From: an uncultured Clostridia bacterium
Lineage (GTDB): Bacteria; Bacillota_A; Clostridia; Oscillospirales; Oscillospiraceae
Assembly (NCBI GenBank): GCA_946059285.1
Contig: CAMGMW010000001.1
Span: 1 to 30,813, forward strand
Direction: 5' to 3'
DNA: 30,813 nt
A model generated the notes under the pieces. It saw only the letters and a program-made list of their open reading frames with translations. It was not told the origin of the DNA and ran no database searches. Shown here one piece after another: positions 6,874-15,083 of this stretch. The position numbers and the translations under genes were made by a program. Every line of letters begins with the position of its first letter. The first letter of the stretch is position 1.

Positions 6874-8373
6874 ATGAAAAAGTCACTGGCAATTTTCCTC
6901 TCCCTTGCGATGTTGCTTGCCCTGCTGGCAGGCTGCACCGGCGGTGAGACGGAGCAGGGCGGCGGTAAGACCGATCATTCCGCACTGTACGATCAGGTTA
7001 TGTCGCGCTTTAACGGAGAACTGGAGAGCGGCGCCGTGATCAAGGTGCTGGAAAACGACACCGCCATTGAGCTGGGCTATGTGGATCAGCTCATTGAGGC
7101 CTTTAACGAGGCGTATAAGGACAAGGGTATTTCCGCGGAACGCATGAACGCGGACCAGTACTCCGACCTTGCCACCGATGGTCCGTACGGCTACGGACCG
7201 GACGTCTGGTATCAGGCGAACGACATTTTGATGAAATATGCGACCAAGCAGCATTTGCTGCCGCTGCCGGTGCAGGATATGGAGTGCTTCGAGCAGATCC
7301 CGCAGAGCGCATGGGATGCCTATGCCACCGAGATGGACGGAGAGAAATTCTACTGCGGCGTGCCGCTGAACGTGCAATCAGGCATGCTGTATTACATTGA
7401 GTCCAACCTTCCGGACAACTGGGAGACGAAGTGGGATATCAACGCCAACGGAACCCCGGACTTTTTTGAGACCTACACCGCGCTGTATGCGGTTTCACAG
7501 GACATCAAGGACAACGGCGGCAAAACGCAGTACGGCTATCTGGACGAGACGGTGGACACCTATTTCATGAGCGGCTACCTGTTTACCTATGGCGCGTATG
7601 TTTTCGGTGACAACGGAACCAACCCGGATGACATCGGCTTTGCGGCCGGTGACGCGGTCAAGGGCGCAACCATGATCCAGCAGTGGGCGGGGCAGATGAA
7701 CAACACCGAGGTATTGGACAAGACGTTTGCCTCCGCGGCCTACCAGTATCTGGCGGACGGTGTCATGCTGTGCACCGTTACCACGCCGGATGTGTATCGC
7801 ATGTTCATTCGCTCCATGGTCAACACCGGCAACTGGACAGAAGAGGAAGCGGCGGCGGATCTGAAGATGATTACCGTGCCGCGTCTGCCGGTCAGCGGCG
7901 ATCTGACGGCGGACAAATGGGAGGATACCATCACCCAAATGGATACCCTCACCACGGAAACAAGCATGATGGGCGGCATGAACGGCTACGGCATCTCCGC
8001 CTATACCAAGTGTCCCAATGCCTCTCTTGCTTTTGTGGAGTTTGCGACGGGCTATGAGCAGGCAATCCTGCGCAACCAATATCTCGGTATCGCGCCGGCA
8101 CGCGCCGACGCGGCTGCTACCATTTCTGCCAGCGATCCCACGGTGGGCATCCTGTTCGACCGCCTGAACAACGGCTACATCACGCTGATGCCTGCCATTA
8201 CGGAGGTCGGACAGATCTGGACCCCGGCGGAATCTTTCCTGATCGATCTTTCCACCGATCCGTATCGCGAGGAACGCGGTGAGAGCCGGCTGTATGAAAC
8301 CACGGAGCAGATTCAGGCCGGTCTTGAAAATTTGGTTCAGCAGATTTCGGATGCCATCCACACCCTCGCATAA
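6874..8373 (+). CDS. malE: maltodextrin ABC importer substrate-binding lipoprotein
   Basis: This 499-residue lipoprotein follows GAGGAGGAAA. The signal peptide ends in LLAGC (Cys21) with a Gly/Glu-rich linker (TGGETEQGG). The body has the family 1 solute-binding pattern, including GYVDQLIEAFNEAYKD near residue 70, GYGPDVWYQAND near 107 and CPNASLAFVEFATG near 380. It is about 100 residues longer than typical MalE proteins; the extra length appears spread along the protein. It should capture maltooligosaccharides at the membrane surface and deliver them to the MalF/MalG pair encoded directly downstream. The substrate is inferred from the flanking GH13 enzymes. Confidence 0.88.
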   Translation: MKKSLAIFLSLAMLLALLAGCTGGETEQGGGKTDHSALYDQVMSRFNGELESGAVIKVLENDTAIELGYVDQLIEAFNEAYKDKGISAERMNADQYSDLATDGPYGYGPDVWYQANDILMKYATKQHLLPLPVQDMECFEQIPQSAWDAYATEMDGEKFYCGVPLNVQSGMLYYIESNLPDNWETKWDINANGTPDFFETYTALYAVSQDIKDNGGKTQYGYLDETVDTYFMSGYLFTYGAYVFGDNGTNPDDIGFAAGDAVKGATMIQQWAGQMNNTEVLDKTFASAAYQYLADGVMLCTVTTPDVYRMFIRSMVNTGNWTEEEAAADLKMITVPRLPVSGDLTADKWEDTITQMDTLTTETSMMGGMNGYGISAYTKCPNASLAFVEFATGYEQAILRNQYLGIAPARADAAATISASDPTVGILFDRLNNGYITLMPAITEVGQIWTPAESFLIDLSTDPYREERGESRLYETTEQIQAGLENLVQQISDAIHTLA

Positions 8374-8384
8374 GGTAGAAGGCT

Positions 8385-9725
8385 ATGACAAAGACGAAGA
8401 AAAATCCCTTTGTCCGATTTGTCGCGTTTGTACGCGGCGCGCCGTGGCAGGTGCGCCTGTCCATGTGCGTCATGGGTCTGGGGCAGCTCTGCTACGGGCA
8501 GATCGTCAAGGGCCTGGTATATTTACTGTCCCTTGCCGGGATTGTGTGGTATTATGTGCAGCGGGGCTTCCGTGATCTGATCGGCTTCTTCACGCTGGGC
8601 ACGCAAAAAGAAAATCTTTGGCTGGGTGTCAAGGGCGATAATTCCCTGACCATGCTGATTTTGGGTCTGGTCTCCATCTTCATTCTTGCGTTTACGGTTG
8701 CGCTTTATATCACCAATGTCCGCGATGCGGCGTTTACCGCCCGCGAGGTGGCGGAAGGGCGGCATCCGAGGAACTTCCGCCGCACCCTGCGCACAGCTGC
8801 GGACGATAAGTTCCATGTCAGCGCGCTGGTCCTGCCGTTGGTGGGCGTGAGCATTTTCTCTATCCTGCCCATTGTCTTTATGATCCTGATCGCTTTTACG
8901 AATCTGGGCGGCGATGTGGTGTATCCGGAGCTTGCCGACTGGTCTTTCTCCGCTTGGTCAAAAATTCTGAATCTCGGCAAGATCGGCTCCACCTTTGGTA
9001 AAATCCTCGGCTGGAACGTGCTGTGGGCGGTTTCCTCCACCTTTTTGAATTTTATCTTAGGACTGGGTCTGGCATTGCTCCTGAACAAGCGCAATGTCCG
9101 CGGCTCGAAATTCTGGCGGGCATTTCCCATTTTGGCGTATGCCATTCCTGGCTTCATCACCATGGTGGGCTTCAAATTCATGTTCTCCCAAAGCGGACCG
9201 ATTAACTGGATGCTGGAGAACGCCGGGCATATGCGTATTTTCTTCCTGACCAACGACGCTTCGGCAAAATGGTGGGCAAGAGGCATCGGCCTGTTCGTCA
9301 ACGCGTGGATCACGGTGCCGTCGATCATGCTGATGACGACCGGTATCCTGTCGAACATCAACACCGACCTGTACGAGGCGGCGTCGCTGGACGGTGCGTC
9401 CCAATTCATGCAGTTCCGCAAGATCACGCTACCCTTTGTGGTCTTTTCTACGACCCCCGTGCTGATCAGCCAGTTCGTGGGTAATTTCAACAACTTCGGC
9501 ATTTTCTTCTTCCTGCGCAGCGGCGTGATTTCCAATTATGCCGACTATTTCCTCGCCAGCGACACAGACCTTCTGATCAACTGGCTGTATAAGCTATCGG
9601 TGGACAACAACTACTATTCCATCGGCGCGGCCATCAGCCTGATCATTTTTGTCATTACCGCGACACTGTCGCTGACGGTCTATGTGCGCTCCGCAGCCTA
9701 TAAGCAGGAGGATACATATCAATGA
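8385..9725 (+). CDS. malF: maltodextrin ABC importer permease MalF
   Basis: This 446-residue membrane protein of the CUT1 carbohydrate importer family has two extra hydrophobic segments in its first 110 residues, as in long MalF proteins, and then the conserved transport core. The EAA loop that docks the ATPase is clear: EAASLDGASQFMQFRKITLP (about 336-355). It pairs with MalG, whose start overlaps its stop (ATGA, 9722-9725). Eleven bases separate it from malE. No MsmK/MalK-type ATPase gene is nearby, so the importer probably borrows a shared ATPase encoded elsewhere, which is common in Firmicutes. Confidence 0.93.
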   Translation: MTKTKKNPFVRFVAFVRGAPWQVRLSMCVMGLGQLCYGQIVKGLVYLLSLAGIVWYYVQRGFRDLIGFFTLGTQKENLWLGVKGDNSLTMLILGLVSIFILAFTVALYITNVRDAAFTAREVAEGRHPRNFRRTLRTAADDKFHVSALVLPLVGVSIFSILPIVFMILIAFTNLGGDVVYPELADWSFSAWSKILNLGKIGSTFGKILGWNVLWAVSSTFLNFILGLGLALLLNKRNVRGSKFWRAFPILAYAIPGFITMVGFKFMFSQSGPINWMLENAGHMRIFFLTNDASAKWWARGIGLFVNAWITVPSIMLMTTGILSNINTDLYEAASLDGASQFMQFRKITLPFVVFSTTPVLISQFVGNFNNFGIFFFLRSGVISNYADYFLASDTDLLINWLYKLSVDNNYYSIGAAISLIIFVITATLSLTVYVRSAAYKQEDTYQ

Positions 9726-10567
9726 AAAAGAAGTTGACGCCGCGGCGCTTTGCCGACCATATTTTCACCTATACCGCACTGATTCTGATATCTCTGGTCT
9801 TCTTGTTCCCGTGCCTGTGGCTGATCCTGGCATCTTTCTCCAAAACGGGCAGTCTGTACGATTTTCGGGGCTTTTTCCCGTCGGAATACAGTCTGCAAAC
9901 GTTCAAGGACCTGTTTACCGACGATGTCAACGGGCTGTATCCCTATGTCACATGGTTTAAAAACACGCTCTATGTTTCCTCGTGCTCCTGCATTCTGGGG
10001 ACGATTCTGGTGCTGCTGACGGGCTATGTCATGTCCCGCTTCCGCTTCAAGGGCCGCAACTTCATCAAGCAGGGAACGCTGGTGCTGGGGATGTTCCCGG
10101 GCTTTATGGGTATGACCGCAATCTATATCATTATGACGCAGATCGGTCTGATTAACCATCTTGAATCGTTGATCTTCCTCTATGCCGCCACCGCGCCCAT
10201 GGGCTATCTGGTGCAGAAGGGGTACTTTGACTCGATTCCGAATACCATTTTTGAGGCGGCGAGATTGGACGGTGCGTCCAACCTGACAATCTTCCGCAAG
10301 ATTACACTGCCCCTGTCCAAGCCGATGATCGTGTACACCGTGCTGACCCAGTTCGCGTGGCCTTGGAGCGACGTGCTGCTGCCAAAGCTGCTGCTGAAGG
10401 ATCGCAATACATGGACGGTGGCGGTGGGACTGTTCAACCTGCCGGAGACGCATTTTGCCCGATTCGCCGCCGGCGCGGTCTTCATTGCCGTGCCGATTGT
10501 GATTCTGTATTTCTGCCTGGTCAAGTATATTGTCAACGGTTTGACAGCCGGCTCTGTCAAAGGATAA
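9722..10567 (+). CDS. malG: maltodextrin ABC importer permease MalG
   Basis: This 281-residue permease has six predicted membrane helices, the first near residues 16-36. Its EAA loop reads EAARLDGASNLTIFRKITLP (about 179-198), almost the same as in MalF. It forms the second half of the membrane channel. Translation is probably coupled to malF through the 4-bp overlap. A perfect hairpin follows at 10573-10599 before the amylase gene, which may set relative mRNA stability of the importer and amylase parts of the transcript. Confidence 0.93.
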   Translation: MKKKLTPRRFADHIFTYTALILISLVFLFPCLWLILASFSKTGSLYDFRGFFPSEYSLQTFKDLFTDDVNGLYPYVTWFKNTLYVSSCSCILGTILVLLTGYVMSRFRFKGRNFIKQGTLVLGMFPGFMGMTAIYIIMTQIGLINHLESLIFLYAATAPMGYLVQKGYFDSIPNTIFEAARLDGASNLTIFRKITLPLSKPMIVYTVLTQFAWPWSDVLLPKLLLKDRNTWTVAVGLFNLPETHFARFAAGAVFIAVPIVILYFCLVKYIVNGLTAGSVKG

Positions 10568-10572
10568 AAACA

Positions 10573-10599
10573 GCGCAGGGCAGAAACGATGCCCTGCGC
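10573..10599 (+). promoter_or_regulatory. intercistronic hairpin between malG and amylase gene
   Basis: GCGCAGGGC (10573-10581) and its exact complement (10591-10599) flank a nine-base loop. It starts five bases after the malG stop and has no T-run, so it looks like an RNA-stability or partial attenuation element inside the operon rather than a full terminator. Confidence 0.55.
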
Positions 10600-10617
10600 C
10601 AATCAAAGGGGAATGTT

Positions 10618-12135
10618 ATGAAACGCCTGATTGCACTGCTGCTTTTGTTGTCCAGTCTGCTCCTGCTTTTTGCGGGATGCGCCGAGAAGAAGGAGGACGG
10701 TCTTCTGCCGGAGAACATTCCGGATGACAACTGCCGCAACTGGTACGAAATTTTCGTGTATTCTTTTGCCGACGGCGACGGGGATCGCATCGGTGACTTC
10801 AAGGGTGCCACGGAAAAGCTGGACTATGTGCGGGACATGGGCTTTACCGGCATCTGGCTGATGCCCATTATGCCTTCACCCTCTTATCACAAGTATGATG
10901 TGACGGATTATTACAACATCGATCCCGCTTACGGTACGCTGGAGGATTTCCAGGCTTTTTTGTCCCGTGCCCATGAGCTGGGAATCAAGGTCATCATTGA
11001 TCTGGTGGTCAACCATACCTCCAGTCAGCATCCCTGGTTTCAGGATGCCATGACCGGCGCCGACGCGGAGTATCGCGACTATTATAACTGGACCGATACC
11101 GCGGCGGCAGGCTATACGCAGGTACGCGGCAGTTACTATGAATCCCGTTTTGTTTCCTCCATGCCGGACCTGAATCTGGATCATGAGGCGGTCCGTGCGG
11201 AAATCGTCGAGATCATGCGCTTCTGGCTGGATATGGGTGTCGACGGCTTCCGGCTGGACGCGGTAACCAGCTACTACACCGGTCAGACCGCCAAGAACGT
11301 GGAGTTCCTGTCGTGGCTGAACACGGAGGCAAAGAAGATCAGACCGGAGTGCTATATTGTCGGTGAAGCATGGTCGGATATTTCCACCATTGCTTCCTAC
11401 TATCCCAGCGGGATCGACAGCTTCTTCTGCTTCCCTGTGGCGACCTCCGGAGGCTATATCGCCAAGGTGCTTGCAGAGGATGCCACCGACCGCGGCAGTA
11501 TGTTCGCAGAGAGTGTTGCCATGCTGGAGGAACGCTTCGGCACGGAGGTAATGATGGCGCCGTTTTTGGGCAACCACGATACGGACCGCATCGCCAACGC
11601 CATCGGGACCTATGATCTGAAGCGCCTGAAGGCGGCGTACGGAATGCTTGCCATGATGCGCGGCGGTCTGTATGTCTATTACGGCGACGAGATCGGCATG
11701 ATCGGCGAGGGAAACGATCCCAACAAGCGCATCGGCATGTACTGGTCGACCCTGTCGGAGCTGACCCGCTGTCCACCGGGCGCAACGGAGTCAAAATACG
11801 TCCTGCCCAATGTGCCGGACCAGCAAGCGGATGCGAATTCGCTTCTGAACTATGTGAAAGCGGCGATGAATCTCCGCAACGCGATTCCGGCCATTGCACG
11901 CGGCACGTCCGCAGTGGTGGAGCAGGAGGATGGAGACCTGTGCATCATCGAGCGTACCTATGAGGATGAAACGGTGACCATCGTGCTCAATCTCAGCAAG
12001 AACAGCAAGGAGGTTGAAATTGCAGCGTCGGAGCTGTTGGGCAGTCTGGACGCCAATGTGGAATCCGGAACAGGCGTGACCTACCAAAACGGCACCGTCT
12101 CTCTCGATCCGTGGGGCATCGCGGTTCTTTCCTAA
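10618..12135 (+). CDS. GH13 alpha-amylase family lipoprotein
   Basis: This 505-residue lipoprotein starts at ATG 10618 after AAAGGGG; longer in-frame starts upstream lie inside malG. The signal peptide ends in the lipobox LFAGC (Cys21), so the enzyme is tethered outside the membrane. GH13 motifs are complete: IIDLVVNHTSSQHPW (region I), nucleophile Asp214 in FRLDAV, Glu250 in VGEAWSD, and Asp321 in GNHDTDR. A small C-terminal beta domain ends with DPWGIAVLS. It likely cuts starch or maltodextrins at the surface into oligosaccharides for MalEFG. Exact specificity (alpha-amylase versus oligo-1,6-glucosidase-like) cannot be settled by eye. It is the last gene of the operon, followed by a terminator. 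Confidence 0.92.
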   Translation: MKRLIALLLLLSSLLLLFAGCAEKKEDGLLPENIPDDNCRNWYEIFVYSFADGDGDRIGDFKGATEKLDYVRDMGFTGIWLMPIMPSPSYHKYDVTDYYNIDPAYGTLEDFQAFLSRAHELGIKVIIDLVVNHTSSQHPWFQDAMTGADAEYRDYYNWTDTAAAGYTQVRGSYYESRFVSSMPDLNLDHEAVRAEIVEIMRFWLDMGVDGFRLDAVTSYYTGQTAKNVEFLSWLNTEAKKIRPECYIVGEAWSDISTIASYYPSGIDSFFCFPVATSGGYIAKVLAEDATDRGSMFAESVAMLEERFGTEVMMAPFLGNHDTDRIANAIGTYDLKRLKAAYGMLAMMRGGLYVYYGDEIGMIGEGNDPNKRIGMYWSTLSELTRCPPGATESKYVLPNVPDQQADANSLLNYVKAAMNLRNAIPAIARGTSAVVEQEDGDLCIIERTYEDETVTIVLNLSKNSKEVEIAASELLGSLDANVESGTGVTYQNGTVSLDPWGIAVLS

Positions 12136-12162
12136 CCTAAAAGCTTCAAAAATCAATAGTTT

Positions 12163-12198
12163 AGCGGGAGAGATCACGAAAACGTGATCTCTCCCGCT
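12163..12198. terminator. bidirectional terminator between amylase and SLH genes
   Basis: A 16-bp perfect stem, AGCGGGAGAGATCACG (12163-12178) and its complement (12183-12198), has an AAAA loop. It lies between two convergent genes. The minus-strand side is followed by a T-rich stretch, and the plus side only by GCATTT. Confidence 0.85.
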
Positions 12199-12231
12199 GC
12201 ATTTGCGTCTATGTATACCGTGGCGCTTTCT

Positions 12232-13332
12232 TTATTTTAAAGTTCTAAACATCTCAAAATACCGGTAAACCGCAAACACAAAGCTGGCGCGTGTCATGTT
12301 ACTTGTTGCGTCACACTTATCGATTATGTTGGTTGCAACAGCCCAGGAATATGCGTCCTTTGCCCAACTTGAAACATGCAGACCATTAATGTTTGCACGC
12401 TTGATAGTCGGATGCCCCATCTTCTGCGCATAGCGGTATAGCACCGTGACAGCTGTTTCGTTGTTCAGAGTTGCATTCGGTGAGAAAGTGTTGTTTCCTG
12501 TTCCGCACATAATTCCGGTATGATATGCCCACACGGCCGCCAAATAATACCAATCCTTGGTTCTCACGTCGTGGTAGCGGGGACCTGTCCAGTATGAGCT
12601 GATCTTTGGTGAGCCTGCCATTCGGTAGATGATGGTCACCAGCTGAGCGCGCGTCATGGTTTCGTACGGAGAAACCTTAGTACTGTAGGTGCCGTTGATG
12701 ATTCCTCTTGCAATCGCAAAGTCGAGCGCTTTATGCTCCTTTGTCCAGTAGGCTGGCATATCATTGTATGTATGACCATAGCAGCCTGCATCAGAACAAA
12801 CACCGGTCAAATGGATAACCTTTGCACGCATATCGCAGCTTGTTGTATGTTGATAAGAGGTATTATAGTTTAAGCGGCATCGACTGTTGTTCATGGCGCC
12901 GTTGTGCGCATAGAAAGTCGCGTATCCTTCGGAGTCGTAACCACCGCAAATAAGAATATGCGGTGATTTCTGGTGCGAGACACAGTACTGAAGGACAACA
13001 TCGCCGGCGGCAAGAATGCTCTCGTTTTTCGCTTTCATGGCGTAACCGTTGGTCAGCGTCAGGTACTGCGTGCTGAGGCCGGTTGCTTCACAGATGGCAT
13101 CTGCGCACGCTGATGTCGTATATTCTGTGCCAATCTTAATGCCGCCTGCCTGTACGCATTTGGAGACAAATTCCGCACACAGTCCGACGCCGTCATTCCA
13201 ATGGTCTTTAGCGTAATCCAATGCATCGAACGCATCGTAGCTTCCCGTAGCCGCCGCCGACACTGCAAAGGTCGGAATGCAGGCGAGCAGCAAGCAGCAA
13301 AGCAGGAGAATACTGATCAGTCGTTTTTTCAT
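12232..13332 (-). CDS. SLH-anchored secreted cysteine amidase/peptidase-like protein
   Basis: This 366-residue protein starts at ATG 13332, with AAAGGA eight bases upstream; a GTG at 13338 is less well placed. The signal peptide ends near AVSA/AATG (about 26-27). Residues 30-175 resemble amidase_6/CHAP/NlpC-type cysteine hydrolases: a candidate nucleophile Cys52 in GLCAEFVSKC, His125 in SPHILICGGYD and H143-N144 in YAHNGAMNN. Three SLH repeats follow from about residue 195 to the end (DWYYLAAVWAYHTGIM and similar), which would bind secondary cell-wall polymer. It probably trims peptidoglycan or a surface peptide. Nine or more extra cysteines in the catalytic half suggest disulfides. The family call for the enzyme domain is moderate; the SLH part is sure. 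Confidence 0.8.
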   Translation of the reverse strand: MKKRLISILLLCCLLLACIPTFAVSAAATGSYDAFDALDYAKDHWNDGVGLCAEFVSKCVQAGGIKIGTEYTTSACADAICEATGLSTQYLTLTNGYAMKAKNESILAAGDVVLQYCVSHQKSPHILICGGYDSEGYATFYAHNGAMNNSRCRLNYNTSYQHTTSCDMRAKVIHLTGVCSDAGCYGHTYNDMPAYWTKEHKALDFAIARGIINGTYSTKVSPYETMTRAQLVTIIYRMAGSPKISSYWTGPRYHDVRTKDWYYLAAVWAYHTGIMCGTGNNTFSPNATLNNETAVTVLYRYAQKMGHPTIKRANINGLHVSSWAKDAYSWAVATNIIDKCDATSNMTRASFVFAVYRYFEMFRTLK

Positions 13333-13421
13333 ACACACATCATCCTTTCAAAATTTTGATTGCTGGAAGCAGAGAAGCCGTTTTTCATACAGATCGCACG
13401 GCGCATAGAAAAGACAATAGA

Positions 13422-13450
13422 ATTGTACCACTTCATATGGTAAATGTCAA
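13422..13450 (-). promoter_or_regulatory. sigma-A promoter of the SLH-amidase gene
   Basis: On the minus strand there is TTGACA (13445-13450), a 17-bp spacer and TACAAT (13422-13427). The predicted start near 13415 leaves a leader of about 80 bases. Confidence 0.85.
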
Positions 13451-13680
13451 TAAAATATGTGCAAAACACACAAATCTTTGTGCAGAAAAAGAAAGAATTC
13501 AGGCAATCTGCACGACGGCGTGGATAACGCCGACAGGCTGTTTATGATAGATTTACTTTTAAAAAATGATATGTCTGAAGTCTACCAACAATCGAACTTT
13601 CTGTTTGCTGTCGGCAAGAGGCGCTGACTCCGAGTGAGACGGCTAGCGCATTCGTGTGATACCAAGCATTCCATAGGATA
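13451..13680. other. intergenic stretch without a recognised gene
   Basis: Apart from a short CGGCG/CGCCG hairpin near 13515-13531 I see no gene, RNA or repeat here. Short open frames in the stretch have no ribosome-binding site and no protein-like composition. Confidence 0.5.
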
Positions 13681-13727
13681 AAAAACAAGGTCAGACACCC
13701 CCCAAAGGCTGCCTGACCCTGTTTTTT
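13681..13727 (-). terminator. terminator of the lysis cassette
   Basis: The stem is built from AACAAGGTCAG and CTGACCCTGTT (one mismatch), with a loop including CCCCCC. On the minus strand it is followed by GTTTTTTATCC, a good T-run. It lies 41 bases past the amidase stop. Confidence 0.8.
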
Positions 13728-13767
13728 CTCTGCATATTTTACGCTGTTTTTTGGATTCAAAAAGGAA

Positions 13768-14535
13768 TTATTCCCCAAACAGACCGGCGCGGTCCAGCAG
13801 AACCAGCACCCGGATCGCGTCCTCTCCCAGATCGATCACGGTTTCCTCGCCCGTGCCGCTCCTCCCGTTCAGGATTCCCTTGTCCGTCAGCTTATCCAGC
13901 GTGGGACGGTAGAAGGGATTCTTTACATCTTTCAAAAGCTCATAACGCATTTCCGGCGCCTCCCATCCATAGTATTCTGCGATGCATGCGGCTTCTGCGT
14001 CCGCCAGCCGGCGGAGGTTTTCATCCTCCATCAGCCAGCGGGCGGTTGCGGGGTTGGTGTGAAAGCTGTGCTCCAGCAGCAGTCCCGTGGTGTTCACGCC
14101 CGCGCTATAGCGCAGGACACCGTAATAGTCGGCGTTGTTGGTCGAATTCCAACGCACACCGATTTTCGGCTGCTGCTTTGTGCCGATGACTGCGGTGATT
14201 ACTTCTGCCAAAAGCTCCGCCAGCGCCTTACCCTGCCCGCTGACGGGATGGAAAACGCGGACGTAATCCACGTTGTCGTTACAGCCGCTGCCGCCTACGG
14301 CGTTGCTGTGGAGACTGAGAAAGAGATCACAGCCTTTCGCCATTGTTCCTCGGGTGTAAAGAGAAGGATCATCCTCCATTGTCTCCCGCGTGCAGACCAC
14401 CTCCGCTCCATAGTGCTCCAGTGCGGCTTTCAGATATTCCTGCAGGACAAACATTCGGTTGCCCTCATAATATTCAGGCACGGCGGGGGAACGGTTTTGA
14501 TTCCTGCCGTGCCCGGCGTCCAGACAAAGCTTCAT
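13768..14535 (-). CDS. phage-type N-acetylmuramoyl-L-alanine amidase (endolysin)
   Basis: This 255-residue protein opens directly with the Amidase_3 fold and has no signal peptide, as in phage endolysins. Zinc ligands are His9 (DAGHG), Glu24 (YEGNRM) and His76 (LFLSLHSNAVG); the catalytic Glu155 is in LLLEHSFHTNP. The enzyme cleaves the bond between N-acetylmuramic acid and L-alanine in peptidoglycan. The C-terminal 60 residues (YELLKDVKNPFYRPTLDKLT onward) look like a small binding or repeat module. AGGAGG (14545-14550) is nine bases ahead of ATG 14535, which overlaps the holin stop by 4 bp. Without a secretion signal it must rely on the holin gene next to it. Confidence 0.9.
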   Translation of the reverse strand: MKLCLDAGHGRNQNRSPAVPEYYEGNRMFVLQEYLKAALEHYGAEVVCTRETMEDDPSLYTRGTMAKGCDLFLSLHSNAVGGSGCNDNVDYVRVFHPVSGQGKALAELLAEVITAVIGTKQQPKIGVRWNSTNNADYYGVLRYSAGVNTTGLLLEHSFHTNPATARWLMEDENLRRLADAEAACIAEYYGWEAPEMRYELLKDVKNPFYRPTLDKLTDKGILNGRSGTGEETVIDLGEDAIRVLVLLDRAGLFGE

Positions 14536-14717
14536 GCTGGTTTACCTCCTGTCCGTTCCGATTGTGTACCGAAATAAAAGCCGATGATTACGGTGAAAAC
14601 CGTCATCAGCTCCTGCGGCGAGATGTCTGCGCGCAGCGCCAGAACCGCAAATACGGCGGTTAGTGCCAGCGTTACCAGAGACTTGATGCTCAGCAATGCC
14701 GTGACCCGATTCATCAT
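14532..14717 (-). CDS. phage-type holin
   Basis: This 61-residue protein has two hydrophobic stretches (about 8-27 and 36-50) around a short turn with RADISPQ, ending in FYFGTQSERTGGKPA. The size, two-helix layout and FYFGTQS ending match small holins found beside endolysins in Clostridia phages. It would form pores that let the amidase reach the wall. GGAGG (14728-14732) favours ATG 14717 over ATG 14714. It overlaps its neighbours by 4 bp on both sides. Confidence 0.8.
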   Translation of the reverse strand: MMNRVTALLSIKSLVTLALTAVFAVLALRADISPQELMTVFTVIIGFYFGTQSERTGGKPA

Positions 14718-14938
14718 ACCCCGATCACCTCCTCCAGATCGCTCAGGCGGTGGCTTGCGACCTTGAGCTTTTCCTCCAGCACCGGAAGCTTTTCGCTGAA
14801 GCTGCCGAGCCGGTCCACCTTTTTTTCCAACTGCGCGATGCGGTAGTCCAGCAATTTAGAGGAGGTCAGGATGCCTGCCAATGAGCCCAGCAGTGTTCCG
14901 CAAAGTGACAGCACCGCCAGAAGCAGTTCCCTGTCCAT
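14714..14938 (-). CDS. membrane-anchored coiled-coil protein of the lysis cassette
   Basis: This 74-residue protein has one N-terminal membrane helix (LLLAVLSLCGTLLGSLAGIL, about 5-24) followed by a heptad-rich coiled coil (about 30-70, with YRIAQLEKKVDRL). It resembles small BhlA/UviB or XhlA-like phage proteins that assist holins, though I cannot match it firmly to one. An excellent AAAGGAGGTGA site precedes ATG 14938. It is the first gene of the three-gene cassette, and its stop overlaps the holin start. Confidence 0.75.
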   Translation of the reverse strand: MDRELLLAVLSLCGTLLGSLAGILTSSKLLDYRIAQLEKKVDRLGSFSEKLPVLEEKLKVASHRLSDLEEVIGV

Positions 14939-15021
14939 TTGCTCACCTCCTTTGATCGTTTTTCACCCTTGACAAAATTCTGCGGGGAAATTGCTTTCCG
15001 GAGGGCAACCAAAGTCGATAG

Positions 15022-15050
15022 TTGCAAAAAAAAGACCAATATGATATAAA
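15022..15050 (+). promoter_or_regulatory. promoter of the TetR operon
   Basis: TTGCAA (15022-15027), a 17-bp spacer and TATAAA (15045-15050) precede the GTG start by about 33 bases, leaving GGGAGG (15070-15075) within the leader. No clear operator palindrome overlaps it. Confidence 0.6.
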
Positions 15051-15083
15051 TAAAAGAAGAAAGATCGAAGGGAGGCAACCGCT

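Noticed and set aside
13768..15083. A prophage
   Set aside because: Only lysis genes are present; no integrase, terminase, capsid or tail genes or attachment repeats are visible.
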